Positions 38,201 to 48,396 of a stretch of DNA of 64,000 nt are shown here, one piece after another. Within the stretch, counting starts at the first letter, position 1; every line of letters begins with the position of its first letter. This DNA comes from Caulobacter sp. BK020 (GTDB taxonomy: Bacteria > Pseudomonadota > Alphaproteobacteria > Caulobacterales > Caulobacteraceae). A program made the translations under genes and the position numbers. The stretch is from contig NZ_SLZL01000011.1 in the NCBI RefSeq assembly GCF_004342605.1, positions 100,868-164,867 of the forward strand. The letters run 5' to 3'. The notes beneath the pieces are model-generated. The model saw only the letters and a list, made by a program, of their open reading frames with translations, did no database searches and was not told the origin of the DNA.

Positions 38201-39013
38201 TCACGCTGCCTGGGATAGTCGCGACTTCTCACGGCTGATCACCTCGCGCGCCAGCCGCAGATAGGCCTGGCTGCCCGCGCATTTGAGGTCGTAGAGCAGC
38301 ACGGGCTTACCGAACGACGGCGCCTCCGACACCCGGACGTTGCGCGGTATGACCGCGTCATACACCTTGTCGCCGAAGTGGTCCCGGACATCCCGCGCCA
38401 CCTGGTCCGACAGGCTGTTGCGGCGATCGTACATCGTCAGCACCACGCCCTGGATCTCGAGCTTGGGATTGAGGCTGCCGCGCACCCGCTCGATGGTCCG
38501 CATCAGCTGGGTCAGGCCTTCCAGGGCGAAGAACTCACACTGCAGCGGCACGAACACCGCGTCGGCCGCGGTCATGGCGTTGACGGTCAGCACGTTCAGC
38601 GACGGCGGGCAGTCGATCAGCACATAGGTGTAGGGGCCGCTGGCGCGAAGCGGCTCCAGCGCGTCGCGCAGGCGGTAGGAACGCCGCGCCTGCTGGCCCA
38701 GCTCGATCTCGACGCCCGACAGGTCGGCGTCGGCCGGGATCACGTCCAGCCCCGGCAGCTCGGTTTTGACCGCGGCGTCGACCACCGGTGCCTCGCCCAT
38801 CAGGACGTCGTACAGGGTAGTACGGCGCTGCAGGCGGGTGATGCCCAGCCCCGTCGAGCAGTTGCCCTGCGGATCGGCGTCGATCAGCAGCACGCGCTCG
38901 CCGCAGGCGGCCAGGGCCGTGCCCAGATTGATCGCCGTCGTGGTCTTGCCTACCCCGCCCTTCTGATTGGCGATGGCGAGAACGCGCAGCGGTTGGTCAG
39001 ACTTTGCGGACAC
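38201..39013 (-). CDS. parA: Chromosome-partitioning ATPase ParA
   Basis: 270 aa deviant Walker-type ATPase. P-loop AIANQKGGVGKTTTAINLGT (about 14-33) with the signature lysine, DADPQGNCSTGLG and VLIDCPPSLNVLTVNA switch motifs. Forms the nucleoid gradient pulling ParB-origin complexes to the new pole. Starts inside the 3-prime end of rsmG (17-base overlap). Confidence 0.97.
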   Translation of the reverse strand: MSAKSDQPLRVLAIANQKGGVGKTTTAINLGTALAACGERVLLIDADPQGNCSTGLGITRLQRRTTLYDVLMGEAPVVDAAVKTELPGLDVIPADADLSGVEIELGQQARRSYRLRDALEPLRASGPYTYVLIDCPPSLNVLTVNAMTAADAVFVPLQCEFFALEGLTQLMRTIERVRGSLNPKLEIQGVVLTMYDRRNSLSDQVARDVRDHFGDKVYDAVIPRNVRVSEAPSFGKPVLLYDLKCAGSQAYLRLAREVISREKSRLSQAA

Positions 39014-39674
39014 TCTTAAGCCCCTTCACTTGCACGATCTGGCCCCGCGGGTCGCTCCGGGATGGCCGCAGGTCGGACTCGAACTTCCAATATGTGGCGG
39101 CTTCCGCCAGTTCGGACGCGACATCTTGTCCCTTCAGGAACCAAGCGGTCGCACCACGCTTCAGGTAGGGCTGGGCATAGCCCAGCAGTCTGACCATCGG
39201 CGCGCAGGCCCGGGCGGTGACGACGTCGACCTTCAGGTCCAGGTCCTCGGCGCGGGCGTTGTGGATCTCGACCGGCAGGACCAGCTCGTCGGCCACCACG
39301 CGCAGGAAGCGGCAGCGCTTGGCCATGCTCTCGACCAGATGAACCTTGGCGCCGGGCGTGTCCTTAAGCAGGATCGCCAGCACAATGCCCGGCAGGCCGG
39401 CGCCGGCGCCCAGGTCGGCCCAGACCTTGGCTTCAGGGGCAAGCGCCAGAAGCTGGGCGCTGTCCCAGGCGTGACGGTTCCAATAGGTAGCGATCGTCGC
39501 TGGCCCTACCAGGTTCATCACTTCGTTCCACTCGGCCAGCAGGGCCTGGAACCGCGTCAGGTCGGCCAGCTGCGTATCCGAACAACAGGTCAGCCGCTGG
39601 AAGGCGGCGGCGTCCACCGGATCCAGCTCCTCGATGACCAGGGGCTCGGCGCCCAAGGACTTTAGCGCGGACAT
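38997..39674 (-). CDS. rsmG: 16S rRNA (guanine-N7) methyltransferase RsmG (GidB)
   Basis: 225 aa SAM-dependent methyltransferase modifying G527 of 16S rRNA. SAM motif VWADLGAGAGLPGIVLAILL, NLVGPATIATYWNRHAWDSAQL and VTARACAPM are standard. Translation coupled to mnmG (TGATG, one-base overlap) and overlapping parA. Confidence 0.95.
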   Translation of the reverse strand: MSALKSLGAEPLVIEELDPVDAAAFQRLTCCSDTQLADLTRFQALLAEWNEVMNLVGPATIATYWNRHAWDSAQLLALAPEAKVWADLGAGAGLPGIVLAILLKDTPGAKVHLVESMAKRCRFLRVVADELVLPVEIHNARAEDLDLKVDVVTARACAPMVRLLGYAQPYLKRGATAWFLKGQDVASELAEAATYWKFESDLRPSRSDPRGQIVQVKGLKSVRKV

Positions 39675-41542
39675 CAGGCGGCCTTCGACCGGCGGACATG
39701 GGCCAGCAGCGCGGTCAGGGCGCCGGGCGTCACGCCCTCGATCCGGGCCGCCTGGCCCAGGGTCAGCGGCTTCACCCGCGTCAGCTTCTCGCGCACCTCG
39801 TTCGACAGGCTGCCGACCAGGCCGTAGTCCAGGTCGGCCGGCAGGCGTAGGTCCTCTTCCTTGCGGAAGGCCTCGGCGTCATTGCGCTGGCGATCGAGAT
39901 AGCCGGCATAGGCCGCTTCGATCTCGATCTGCTCACGGGCCACCGCGCTCCACGTGGAAATCTCGGGCCAGACCGACGCCAGCCGCTCCAGGGTGACATC
40001 GGGCAAGGCGAGCATGGCCAGGACGTCGCGGCGCTGACCGTCGTGATTGACCTTGAAGCCGGCCCGGTTGGCCTCGGCCGGGGTGAGGGTGACCGAACGC
40101 GCAAAGGCGCGCACGGCGTCCAGCTCGGCCTTCTTGGCCGCCCAGGCCTCGGCCCGGACAGGACCCACGACGCCCAGGGCCAGGCCCTTGTCGGTCAGGC
40201 GCTGGTCGGCGTTGTCGGCCCGCAGGATCAAACGGAACTCGGCCCGGCTTGTGAACATGCGATAGGGTTCGGTGACCCCCCGGGTGACCAGGTCGTCGAT
40301 CATCACCCCGATATAGGCCTCGTCGCGGGCGAACACGGCGGGCTCCCTGCCCTGCGCGGCCAGGGCCGCATTGAGCCCCGCCATCAGGCCCTGGGCGCCG
40401 GCTTCCTCATATCCCGTCGTGCCATTGATCTGGCCGGCCAGGTAGAGCCCCGGCAAGCGCTTGGCCTCCAGAGTCGGGTAGAGCTCGCGCGGGTCGACAT
40501 AGTCATACTCGATCGCATAGCCGTACCGGATGACCTCGACGTTCTCGAGGCCGGGCATGGTGCGCAGGAACAGCAGCTGGGTTTCGGCCGAGACCGAGGT
40601 CGAGACCCCGTTCGGATAGACGGTGGGGTCGTCCAGGCCCTCCGGCTCCAGGAACACCTGATGGCTGGTCTTGTCGGCGAAGCGAACGACCTTGTCCTCG
40701 ATCGAGGGGCAGTAGCGCGGGCCGATTCCCGTGGCGTGGCCACCGTAGACCGCCGACTCGCCCAGGCGCTCGGCGATGATCCTGTGGGTCTCCGCCGTGG
40801 TGTAGGTGATGCCGCATTGAATCTGCGGCACGTCCACGTGCGACGTCAGGAACGAGAACGGCTCGGGCTGCTCGTCGGCGGCCTGCATCTCCAGGCGATC
40901 CCAGGCGATGGTCCGCCCGTCCAGCCGCGCCGGGGTGCCAGTCTTCAGGCGGCCCATGTCGAAGCCCAACGCGTAGAGCCGGTCCGACAGGCCGATCGAC
41001 GGCGCCTCGCCGACCCGGCCGGCTGGGATGCGGGTCTCGCCCTGGTGGATGACGCCCTTCAGAAACGTGCCGGTGGTCAGGACTACGCGTGAAGCCCGAT
41101 AGGCGCCCCCCTCCCCGTCGATCACGCCGGCCACGACGCCGCCCTCGACGATCAGGTCCTCGGCCGCGGCGGCGATCACGTCGAGGTTCGGATAGGCGAA
41201 CAGTTCGGCCTGCATGGCCTGGCGATAGAGCTTGCGGTCGATCTGCGACCGCGGGCCGCGCACGGCGGGGCCCTTCGAGCGGTTCAGCAGGCGATACTGG
41301 ATGCCGGCCTTGTCGCCGATCCGGCCCATCAGGCCGTCCAGGGCGTCGATTTCACGGACCAGGTGACCCTTGCCCAGGCCGCCAATGGCGGGGTTGCACG
41401 ACATCTCGCCGACGGTCTCGCGCTTGTGGGTCAGCAGCAGGGTACACGCTCCGGCGCGGGCCGACGCGGCCGCCGCCTCGCAGCCGGCATGGCCGCCGCC
41501 GATGACAATGACATCCCAGGTATTGGACAAGACGCGCCTCAA
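39674..41542 (-). CDS. mnmG: tRNA uridine-5-carboxymethylaminomethyl modification enzyme MnmG (GidA)
   Basis: 622 aa FAD enzyme working with MnmE on wobble U34. FAD loop [21 protein letters not shown]; signatures [15 protein letters not shown] and [17 protein letters not shown] are intact. The C-terminal helical domain binds tRNA/MnmE. Follows mnmE in the operon with two parS sites in the gap. Confidence 0.97.
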   Translation of the reverse strand: MRRVLSNTWDVIVIGGGHAGCEAAAASARAGACTLLLTHKRETVGEMSCNPAIGGLGKGHLVREIDALDGLMGRIGDKAGIQYRLLNRSKGPAVRGPRSQIDRKLYRQAMQAELFAYPNLDVIAAAAEDLIVEGGVVAGVIDGEGGAYRASRVVLTTGTFLKGVIHQGETRIPAGRVGEAPSIGLSDRLYALGFDMGRLKTGTPARLDGRTIAWDRLEMQAADEQPEPFSFLTSHVDVPQIQCGITYTTAETHRIIAERLGESAVYGGHATGIGPRYCPSIEDKVVRFADKTSHQVFLEPEGLDDPTVYPNGVSTSVSAETQLLFLRTMPGLENVEVIRYGYAIEYDYVDPRELYPTLEAKRLPGLYLAGQINGTTGYEEAGAQGLMAGLNAALAAQGREPAVFARDEAYIGVMIDDLVTRGVTEPYRMFTSRAEFRLILRADNADQRLTDKGLALGVVGPVRAEAWAAKKAELDAVRAFARSVTLTPAEANRAGFKVNHDGQRRDVLAMLALPDVTLERLASVWPEISTWSAVAREQIEIEAAYAGYLDRQRNDAEAFRKEEDLRLPADLDYGLVGSLSNEVREKLTRVKPLTLGQAARIEGVTPGALTALLAHVRRSKAA

Positions 41543-41619
41543 TGCGAACGCCCCCGTCGCGGCGGGGGCGTGATCGACCTTATACGTGGAACCTCCCGGA
41601 TCGGCGAGTCGGTCCCGAG

Positions 41620-41635
41620 TGTTTCACGTGAAACA
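41620..41635. promoter_or_regulatory. parS site (perfect)
   Basis: TGTTTCACGTGAAACA, the exact palindromic ParB-binding sequence, between mnmE and mnmG. Confidence 0.93.
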
Positions 41636-41678
41636 CCGCCGAGACATCTGTGATCAGCCTGTGGATGATTCAAGACGA

Positions 41679-41694
41679 TGTTTCACGTGGAACA
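41679..41694. promoter_or_regulatory. parS site (one mismatch)
   Basis: TGTTTCACGTGGAACA, directly abutting the mnmE stop codon (41695). One change from the palindrome (A to G). Confidence 0.88.
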
Positions 41695-43038
41695 TCATTT
41701 GCCGATGCAGAAGCTTGAAAAAACACGATCCAGCACGTCCTCCGGATCGATCCGCCCGGTGATCCGCGACAATGCACGCGCGGCCAACCGGACGTCCTCA
41801 GCCGCGAGTTCAACCTCAAGACTCACGTCGGACAGGGCGCGCTGCAGATAGGACTGTGCTTCGCTCAGGCTTTCCGCATGGCGAATGCGGGTCGCGGCGG
41901 GGAACTCCGCCCCCGACAGCGCGTCAACCACGTGGGCGGTCAAGGCCCTCCTCGCCGGCTCCGCGCCGCCGGGCTTGCGGGCGGCGAGCTCGATCACCTT
42001 CAGGCCGCGCGCCCCGAACTCCGCCCGCAGCTCTTCCAGACGGTAAGCATCGACCAGGTCGATCTTGTTGATCACCGCCCAGTCGCCGGGAAGGATGGCC
42101 GATGCTTCGTCCGCCTGTTTCACGTGGAACATCGCTGCGTCGATCACCCATAACCGCAGGTCCGCCTCGGCGGCCCAGGCGCGCGCGCGGCGTACGCCCT
42201 CGGCCTCGATGGCGTCCTCGGTTTCCCGCAGCCCCGCAGTATCGGCCAGCAGCGTTTTGTAGCCCCCCAGAGTCAGGGCGACCTCGATAATGTCGCGCGT
42301 AGTGCCTGGCGTGGACGTCACGATCGCCGCGTCGCGCTCCGCCAGGGCGTTCAACAGCGTGCTCTTGCCGGCGTTCGGCGCGCCAATCAGGGCGACGCGA
42401 AAGCCGTCGCGCACCCTTCGACCGCGTGAGGCTTCAACCAGGGCGGCTGCGATCTCCGCCTCCAGGGCCTCTAGGCCCGGCCGGGCGCGAGCCGCAACGT
42501 CCTCTGGAAGCTCCTCGTCGGGAAAGTCGACCGCCGCCTCCAGCATGGCCAGGGCCTGCACCAGCAAGCCGCGCCAAGCGTCGTAGCGCTGGCTGAGCGC
42601 GCCGCCCAGCTGGCCGAGGGCTTGCCGGCGCTGGGCGTCAGTCTCGGCGTCGATCAGATCGGCCACGCCCTCGGCCTGGGTCAGATCCAGCTTGCCGTTC
42701 TCGAAGGCGCGTCGCGTGAACTCCCCGGGCTCGGCCAGGCGCAGGCCTTTCGCCGCGAGGGCGTCAAGCACCCCCTCGACCACGGCCCTACCGCCGTGCA
42801 CGTGAAACTCGGCCGCGTCTTCCCCGGTATAGCTGGCCGGACCCGGGAACCAGAGCACCAGGGCTTCGTCGAGCGCTACCTCGTCTCGGACCAGCCGACG
42901 CAAAGCCGCGCGCCGCGGCTTGGGCAGATCGCCGGCCAGAGCCCGCACGGCGTCAGCGGCGCAAGGTCCCGAGACCCGCACCACCGCCACGGCCGCCCTG
43001 CCCGCCCCGGTGGCCGGGGCGTAGATCGTGTCGTTCAT
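41695..43038 (-). CDS. mnmE: tRNA modification GTPase MnmE (TrmE/ThdF)
   Basis: 447 aa. N-terminal formyl-THF-binding domain ([21 protein letters not shown]), helical domain, and inserted G domain with [22 protein letters not shown] and NKIDL; C-terminal FCIGK with catalytic cysteine C444. Makes cmnm5U34 with MnmG. Start at 43038 overlaps the DUF6489 stop by four bases. The G domain contains a parS-like sequence in its coding DNA (42116-42131). Confidence 0.97.
   Translation of the reverse strand: MNDTIYAPATGAGRAAVAVVRVSGPCAADAVRALAGDLPKPRRAALRRLVRDEVALDEALVLWFPGPASYTGEDAAEFHVHGGRAVVEGVLDALAAKGLRLAEPGEFTRRAFENGKLDLTQAEGVADLIDAETDAQRRQALGQLGGALSQRYDAWRGLLVQALAMLEAAVDFPDEELPEDVAARARPGLEALEAEIAAALVEASRGRRVRDGFRVALIGAPNAGKSTLLNALAERDAAIVTSTPGTTRDIIEVALTLGGYKTLLADTAGLRETEDAIEAEGVRRARAWAAEADLRLWVIDAAMFHVKQADEASAILPGDWAVINKIDLVDAYRLEELRAEFGARGLKVIELAARKPGGAEPARRALTAHVVDALSGAEFPAATRIRHAESLSEAQSYLQRALSDVSLEVELAAEDVRLAARALSRITGRIDPEDVLDRVFSSFCIGK
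42116..42131. promoter_or_regulatory. parS site inside mnmE (one mismatch)
   Basis: TGTTTCACGTGGAACA, same variant as at 41679. On the mnmE strand it encodes MFHVK in the G-domain linker after VIDAA. Confidence 0.85.
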
Positions 43039-43292
43039 TCGGTCTTGCCGCCCATGCCGCCGACCGCCGCGCCGGCCGCCGCCGTCATCAGCTTGCGGAA
43101 CTGATCCTGAGCCCCGGCTCCAAACGCCATCCAATTCTTCATCAGCTCCTCGGGCGCGAGCATGGCCATGTTGGAGGACATCCGGTCCTGCATCTCCTTG
43201 ACCAGATGCTCATTCAGAGCGCTCACATCCGGCAGGCCCAGGAAGGCGCGAGCCTCCACCGGCGTGCAGTCAATCTCGATGGTCATCTTCAT
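43035..43292 (-). CDS. DUF6489 family small protein
   Basis: 85 aa. [30 protein letters not shown], an amphipathic helix [21 protein letters not shown] and a Gly/Ala C-terminus. Small conserved alphaproteobacterial family of unknown function. First gene of the mnmE-mnmG-rsmG-parA-parB unit by position, stop overlapping the mnmE start. Confidence 0.82.
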   Translation of the reverse strand: MKMTIEIDCTPVEARAFLGLPDVSALNEHLVKEMQDRMSSNMAMLAPEELMKNWMAFGAGAQDQFRKLMTAAAGAAVGGMGGKTE

Positions 43293-43418
43293 GATCTGGG
43301 GTTCCCTGTCACGGGGGCACGATATTGTTATGCCCTGACCGCATCGGCGCACGTTAGAGCGCTTCGGTCGAAAGTCCCATCGACGCTGAACGATCCCGCC
43401 AGCGACACGGAGAGCCCC

Positions 43419-44114
43419 ATGTCCGAGACCCTCACGATCACCACTCCCGACGGCGCCTTCTCCGCCTATGTGGCCCGCCCGTCCTCGACCCCGGCGCCCG
43501 CCGTCGTCGTGATCCAGGAGATTTTCGGCGTCAACAAGGTGATGCGCGACATCTGCGATGACCTGGCCGCCCAGGGCTTCATCGCCGTTTGCCCCGACCT
43601 GTTCTGGCGTATCGAGCCCGGGATCGACATCACCGACCAGAGCGACGCCGAATGGAAGAAGGCCTTCGAACTCTATAACGCCTTCGATGTCGACGCCGGC
43701 GTCTCGGACATCGCGGCGACCATCGCCGCCGTTCGCGAGCTGCCCGGCGTCAACGGCAAGGTCGGCGCGGTCGGCTACTGCCTGGGCGGCCTGCTGGCCT
43801 TTCTGACCGCCACTCGCACGGACGCCGACGCCAGCATCTCCTACTACGGTGTCGGAACCGAGAAGCATGTGGCCGAGGCCGAGAAACTGGCCCGGCCGCT
43901 GCTGATGCACATCGCCGAGGAAGACCAGTTCGTCCCCAAGGAAGCCCAGAAGGTCATCCTCGACGCGCTTAAGGAGCACCCTCAGATCGAGGTCCACACC
44001 TATCCTGGCCGCGACCACGCCTTCGCCCGGGTGGGCGGCGCGCATTACGACGCGGCCGACGCCGGTAAGGCCAACGCCCGCAGCCTGGCCTTCTTCAAGT
44101 CCAACCTGGGCTGA
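43419..44114 (+). CDS. Dienelactone hydrolase family protein
   Basis: 231 aa alpha/beta hydrolase. Nucleophile cysteine in VGAVGYCLGGLLAF, Asp in EDQFVP and His in YPGRDHAFAR give the DLH triad; VVVIQEIFGVNKVMRDICDDLA is the family oxyanion region. Likely hydrolyses lactones or esters; substrate unknown. Divergent from the DUF6489/mnmE unit, 126 bases between starts; five bases before the quinone oxidoreductase gene. Confidence 0.9.
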   Translation: MSETLTITTPDGAFSAYVARPSSTPAPAVVVIQEIFGVNKVMRDICDDLAAQGFIAVCPDLFWRIEPGIDITDQSDAEWKKAFELYNAFDVDAGVSDIAATIAAVRELPGVNGKVGAVGYCLGGLLAFLTATRTDADASISYYGVGTEKHVAEAEKLARPLLMHIAEEDQFVPKEAQKVILDALKEHPQIEVHTYPGRDHAFARVGGAHYDAADAGKANARSLAFFKSNLG

Positions 44115-44119
44115 CCGCC

Positions 44120-45085
44120 ATGCTGGCCATACAAGCCGTACGCGCCGGGAGCCCCGAGGTGCTCGAGGCCATCGACCTTCCCGTCCCTAGGCCGGGCCCG
44201 GGCCAGATCCTGGTCCGCCACCAGGCCGTCGGCCTGAACTTCATTGACACCTACCACCGCACCGGCCTCTACCCGCTGAAGATGCCGGCCGTCCTGGGGC
44301 TGGAAGCCGCGGGCATGGTCGAAGCGTTGGGCGACGGCGTCACCCGATTCCAGACAGGGGACCGCGTCGCCTATAACGGCACGCTCGGCGCCTATGCCGA
44401 AGCGGCCGTGGTCCCGGCCGACCGAGCCGTGAAGGTTCCCGACCAGGTCAGCCTTGAGACCGCCGCGGCGGTGCTGCTCAAGGGCATGACCGCCGAGTTC
44501 CTGGTCCGCCGCTGTCACAAGGTCGAGCCGGGTCAGACCGTGCTGATCCATGCGGCGGCCGGCGGCGTCGGATCGATCCTGGTCCAATGGGCCAAGACCC
44601 TGGGTGCGACCGTGATCGCCACGGTCGGGTCGGAGGCCAAGGCCGCCCTCGCCCGCCAGCACGGCGCCCACCAGGTCATCCTCTATGGCGAGGAGGACGT
44701 CGCGGCCCGGGTGGCCGAGATCACCGGCGGCCAGGGCGTGGCCGTGGTCTATGACGGGGTCGGCAAGGATACCTTCGAGGCCAGCCTCAAGAGCCTGGGA
44801 CGGCGTGGCGTCTTGGCGACGTTCGGCAACGCTTCGGGCCCTGTTCCGCCGATCGCGCCGCTGGATCTGAGCGCCAGGTCGCTGTTCCTGACCCGGCCGC
44901 GCCTGTTCGACTATATCGGCACGACCGCCGAACTGGACGAAAGCGCGGCGGCGCTGTTCGCGGTTCTGGAGTCGGGGGCGATCAAGATCGAGGTCGGGCA
45001 GACCTTCCCGTTGGCCGAGGCCCGGGCGGCGCACGAGGCGCTGGAGGGGCGGCGGACGACGGGGGCGACACTGTTGATCCCGTAG
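44120..45085 (+). CDS. NADPH:quinone oxidoreductase (zinc-independent MDR family)
   Basis: 321 aa. GroES-like N-terminus (VGLNFIDTYHRTGLYPLKMP), nucleotide loop VLIHAAAGGVGSILVQWAKTLGA, and signature VYDGVGKDTFEASLKSLGRRGVLATFGNASG. No zinc-ligand cysteines, as in QorA. Probably co-transcribed with the dienelactone hydrolase. Confidence 0.92.
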   Translation: MLAIQAVRAGSPEVLEAIDLPVPRPGPGQILVRHQAVGLNFIDTYHRTGLYPLKMPAVLGLEAAGMVEALGDGVTRFQTGDRVAYNGTLGAYAEAAVVPADRAVKVPDQVSLETAAAVLLKGMTAEFLVRRCHKVEPGQTVLIHAAAGGVGSILVQWAKTLGATVIATVGSEAKAALARQHGAHQVILYGEEDVAARVAEITGGQGVAVVYDGVGKDTFEASLKSLGRRGVLATFGNASGPVPPIAPLDLSARSLFLTRPRLFDYIGTTAELDESAAALFAVLESGAIKIEVGQTFPLAEARAAHEALEGRRTTGATLLIP

Positions 45086-45147
45086 ACGGGCCGGGAGGCC
45101 CCCTCCGTCGGCTGCGCCGACACCCTCTCCCAGAGAGGGAGGATCAC
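45086..45147. repeat. Intergenic CCCCCTCCGTCGGCTGCGCC repeat
   Basis: The stretch 45100-45143 (CCCCCTCCGTCGGCTGCGCC ... CTCTCCCAGAGAGGGAGG) contains small stems GTCGGCTGCGCCGAC and CCTCTCCCAGAGAGGGAGG. It belongs to the same broad class of intergenic repeats as 61447-61589. Confidence 0.55.
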
Positions 45148-45181
45148 AAAAAAGGGCGGCCGATCCGCACCGGCCGCCCTT
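45148..45181 (-). terminator. Intrinsic terminator of rho
   Basis: On the minus strand AAGGGCGGCCG / CGGCCGCCCTT stem with an eight-base loop, followed by TTTTTT. Lies 25 bases past the rho stop, with a parS between them. Confidence 0.9.
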
Positions 45182-45183
45182 CG

Positions 45184-45199
45184 TGTTTCACGTGAAACA
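45184..45199. promoter_or_regulatory. parS site (perfect) in the rho 3-prime untranslated region
   Basis: TGTTTCACGTGAAACA between the rho stop and the rho terminator; the closest parS to the putative origin (about 4.2 kb). Confidence 0.93.
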
Positions 45200-45205
45200 T
45201 CAAGC

Positions 45206-46615
45206 TTAAGTGTTCATCGACTGGAAGAAATCGCCGTTGGTCTTCGACTGGCGCATCTTCTCCAGCAGGAACTCGATGGCGTCCGAGGCGCCCATCGGGT
45301 TGAGAATGCGGCGCAGGACGTAGGTCTTCTGCAGCTGGTCGCGCGGGGTGATCAGCTCTTCCTTGCGGGTGCCGGACTTCAGCACGTCGATGGCCGGGAA
45401 GATGCGCTTGTCGGCGACCTTGCGGTCCAGGACGATCTCCGAGTTGCCGGTGCCCTTGAACTCTTCGAAGATCACTTCGTCCATCCGGCTGCCGGTGTCG
45501 ATCAGGGCGGTGGCGATGATCGACAGCGAGCCGCCCTCCTCCACGTTGCGCGCCGCGCCGAAGAAGCGCTTGGGACGCTGCAGGGCGTTGGCGTCGACAC
45601 CGCCGGTCAGCACCTTGCCCGATGACGGGACGGTGGTGTTGTAGGCGCGGCCCAGGCGGGTGACCGAGTCCAGCAGGATGACGACGTCGCGCTTGTGCTC
45701 GACAAGGCGCTTGGCCTTCTCGATGACCATCTCGGCCACCTGCACGTGGCGGGTCGCCGGCTCGTCGAAGGTCGAGGCGATGACCTCGCCCTTCACCGTG
45801 CGCTGCATGTCGGTGACTTCTTCCGGACGCTCATCGATCAGCAGGACGATCAGGTAGCATTCGGGGTGGTTGGTCTCGATCGACTTGGCGATGTTCTGCA
45901 GCATCACGGTCTTGCCCACCCGCGGCGGGGCGACGATCAGGCAACGCTGACCCTTGCCCAGCGGGGCGACGATGTCGATCACCCGGCCCGAACGATCCTT
46001 GATGGTCGGGTCGGGCAGTTCCATGTGCAGCCGCTCCTCGGGATAGAGCGGCGTCAGGTTGTCGAAGTGGACCTTGTGGCGGACGTTGTCCGGGCTCTCG
46101 AAATTGATCTTCGAGACACTGGTCAGGGCGAAGTAGCGTTCGCCTTCCCGCGGCGAACGGATGGCGCCCTCGACGCTGTCGCCGGTGCGCAGGCCGAACT
46201 TGCGAATCTGCGACGGCGACACGTAGATATCATCCGGACCCGGAAGATAGTTGGCTTCCGGCGAGCGCAGGAAGCCGAAGCCGTCCTGCACCACTTCCAT
46301 GGTGCCCGAGCCGAAGATCTCCACGCCTTCCTCGGCGAGGGTCTTCAGGATCGCGAACATCATGTCCTGCTTGCGCATGGAGTTGGCGTTCTCGACCTCG
46401 AAGGTCTCGGCGAAGGCCAGCAGGTCGGCGGGCGACTTTTCCTTCAGCTCCTGCAGCGACATCCGCGTCAGGCCCATGGCGGCCACGGCGGCGCTGATCT
46501 CGGAATCGTCGTCGCCGGCATCGTCGGCGGATGGGGTTTCGGCGGCCGGCTCGACCGTCGTGTCGACGACGGGTTCCAGCTCTAGGCCAGGTTGGTTTTC
46601 GGTTTGGTCGGTCAT
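45206..46615 (-). CDS. rho: Transcription termination factor Rho
   Basis: 469 aa hexameric RNA helicase. Acidic N-terminal extension of about 45 residues, Rho N-domain ([19 protein letters not shown]), cold-shock-like RNA-binding domain with [31 protein letters not shown]-loop [17 protein letters not shown], and Q-loop and R-loop regions. ATG at 46615; a TTG at 46627 would add four residues. A 255-base leader separates it from hemJ. Confidence 0.97.
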   Translation of the reverse strand: MTDQTENQPGLELEPVVDTTVEPAAETPSADDAGDDDSEISAAVAAMGLTRMSLQELKEKSPADLLAFAETFEVENANSMRKQDMMFAILKTLAEEGVEIFGSGTMEVVQDGFGFLRSPEANYLPGPDDIYVSPSQIRKFGLRTGDSVEGAIRSPREGERYFALTSVSKINFESPDNVRHKVHFDNLTPLYPEERLHMELPDPTIKDRSGRVIDIVAPLGKGQRCLIVAPPRVGKTVMLQNIAKSIETNHPECYLIVLLIDERPEEVTDMQRTVKGEVIASTFDEPATRHVQVAEMVIEKAKRLVEHKRDVVILLDSVTRLGRAYNTTVPSSGKVLTGGVDANALQRPKRFFGAARNVEEGGSLSIIATALIDTGSRMDEVIFEEFKGTGNSEIVLDRKVADKRIFPAIDVLKSGTRKEELITPRDQLQKTYVLRRILNPMGASDAIEFLLEKMRQSKTNGDFFQSMNT

Positions 46616-46870
46616 GGTGACACTCAACGTCGCTCGGCCCGCGAAGGCGCGAGCCGGGCCTTGGTTCTAGAACGGACTCGTCGCGACGAAGCGGCGAGCG
46701 GGTCGCGCCATGACGACGGCGCGTATCGATCGGGGGACAGACCTTCGAAGCCAGAGCTCCGGGGGCGCGTCAGGACGAGCGCCGGTCCGTAGGAGGCGGG
46801 AACAGGCCGCCAAGCGACCTATCTCCCGGATGGGAACCACAAGCGGCTCCGCGGGTCAAGCCGAGCCGGC

Positions 46871-47338
46871 TCAGTGTCCCAGGAACTTGGTCGTCACCGA
46901 CAGCACGATAACGATGGCCGCCAGGAAGGGCAGCTCATTGGTCATCCGCCAGAATTTCTCCGAGCGGGTGTTGGTCCCCGCGGCGAACTGGCGGCGGGCC
47001 TTGGAGACGAAGCCATGCCAGCCGAACAGGAACAGCAGGGCGGCGATCTTGGTCAGCGCCCAGGGCTTCAGGTAGAAGTCCGGTCCCAGCCGCTGGGTGT
47101 CGATCATCGCCAGCAGCAAGCCCATCAGCAGGGCCAGGATCATGGCGGGATTGATGATGATCCTCAGGGTTCGCAGTTCGGCCAGCTTGAACGTCGCGTC
47201 CATCTCTGACCCCGGCTCGGCCTTCATGTGATAGATGAACAGGCGCGGCAGGATCAGCATCCCGGCGATCCAAGCCATGACGAAGATGATGTGCAGGCCG
47301 CGGATCAGGTCGAAATGACCGGCCAGGAAATCCATCAT
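46871..47338 (-). CDS. hemJ: Protoporphyrinogen IX oxidase HemJ
   Basis: 155 aa, four membrane helices. IRGLHIIFVMAWIAGMLILPRLFIYH contains the conserved His and Arg of HemJ (UPF0093); KPWALTKIAALLFLFGWHGFVSKARRQF contains the second conserved Lys/Leu block. Converts protoporphyrinogen IX to protoporphyrin IX. Starts within the hemH stop (ATGATG). Confidence 0.93.
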   Translation of the reverse strand: MMDFLAGHFDLIRGLHIIFVMAWIAGMLILPRLFIYHMKAEPGSEMDATFKLAELRTLRIIINPAMILALLMGLLLAMIDTQRLGPDFYLKPWALTKIAALLFLFGWHGFVSKARRQFAAGTNTRSEKFWRMTNELPFLAAIVIVLSVTTKFLGH

Positions 47339-48396
47339 GCGCACGCTCCCTGGGTGTTTGGACATTGGGTGCGATCGCCACCGCAGCGCCAGGCGCAGGT
47401 CGTGACGATCCGGTCGGGCGCGCCGATAGCCGCCTCGACGGCGCGGCCCAGGCCTCGGATGAAATCGGGGGCGACGCCCAAAGCGGGGACGCGGACATAG
47501 GCCGGGCATCCCGCCTTGACCGCGACTTCCCGATACTCGTGGTCCAGCTCGACCAGGGTCTCGATGTGCTCGGAGACGAAGGCGATCGGCGTCACCAGCA
47601 GGGCCAGGCCCTGCTGGCTGGCGGCGCGGATCTCGTCCTCGGTCGACGGGCCGATCCATTTCATCGGTCCGACCCGGCTCTGGTAGGTCACCCGCCAGTC
47701 CCAGCCTTCACCCAGCCTAGCGGCCACCGCCGCGGCCGTGGCCTCGACCTGGCTTTGGTAGGGATCGCCGGCCAGGATCACCTTTTCCGGCAGGCCGTGG
47801 GCCGAGAACAGCAGGCGCGCCGGACCAGGGCGTCCGGCCTTGTCGTAGGCGGCCTGGATCAGGTCGGCATGCGCCTGAACCAGATCCTCGTCCACCGGAT
47901 AGCAGCAGACTGTCGAGACCCGGCCCGGACCGTTGCGATAGCCTCGCGTCCAGGCCTTCAGCGACGAGCCGGTCGTGGTCGACGAATATTGCGGATAGAG
48001 CGGCAACAGCACCACCTCGTCCGGCGCGAAGGCCTTGACGGCCCCGGCGGTCTCTTCGGTCAACGGCTTCCAGTAGCGCATGGCGATGAAGCAGCGCACG
48101 GCGGAGTCGGGAAACCGGACGGCGAGATCCGCCTCGAGCGCCCTCGCCTGCTTCTCAGTCTCCGGCAGCAGGGGCGAGCCGCCGCCCATCAGGGCGTAGT
48201 TCTGCCTGGCCAGCTTGGCGCGAGTCCCGGCGATGAGGGCGGCGATCGGATAGCGCGCCACCGCCGGAAGGCCGATGATCGCCGGATCGCGGAACAGGTT
48301 GAACAGGAACGGCCGCACGGCGTCCGGCCCGTCGGGCCCGCCGAGGTTGAACAGGACGACAGCGACCTTGCGCCTCTTGTCCGTCAGGCTGGTCAC
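47335..48396 (-). CDS. hemH: Ferrochelatase (HemH)
   Basis: 353 aa. Inserts Fe2+ in protoporphyrin IX. VVLFNLGGPDGPDAVRPFLFNLFRDP, catalytic His in LLFSAHGLPEKVI and Glu in PIAFVSEHIETLVELDHEY. GTG start at 48396 overlaps the hemE stop by four bases (GTGA); the longer reading from 48495 lies inside hemE. Confidence 0.96.
   Translation of the reverse strand: MTSLTDKRRKVAVVLFNLGGPDGPDAVRPFLFNLFRDPAIIGLPAVARYPIAALIAGTRAKLARQNYALMGGGSPLLPETEKQARALEADLAVRFPDSAVRCFIAMRYWKPLTEETAGAVKAFAPDEVVLLPLYPQYSSTTTGSSLKAWTRGYRNGPGRVSTVCCYPVDEDLVQAHADLIQAAYDKAGRPGPARLLFSAHGLPEKVILAGDPYQSQVEATAAAVAARLGEGWDWRVTYQSRVGPMKWIGPSTEDEIRAASQQGLALLVTPIAFVSEHIETLVELDHEYREVAVKAGCPAYVRVPALGVAPDFIRGLGRAVEAAIGAPDRIVTTCAWRCGGDRTQCPNTQGACA

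Noticed and set aside
42795..42808. Further parS-like sequence CGTGCACGTGAAAC in mnmE
   Set aside because: Three mismatches in one half of the palindrome; too weak to call. A similar four-mismatch CACGTG at 39947-39960 in mnmG was also dropped.
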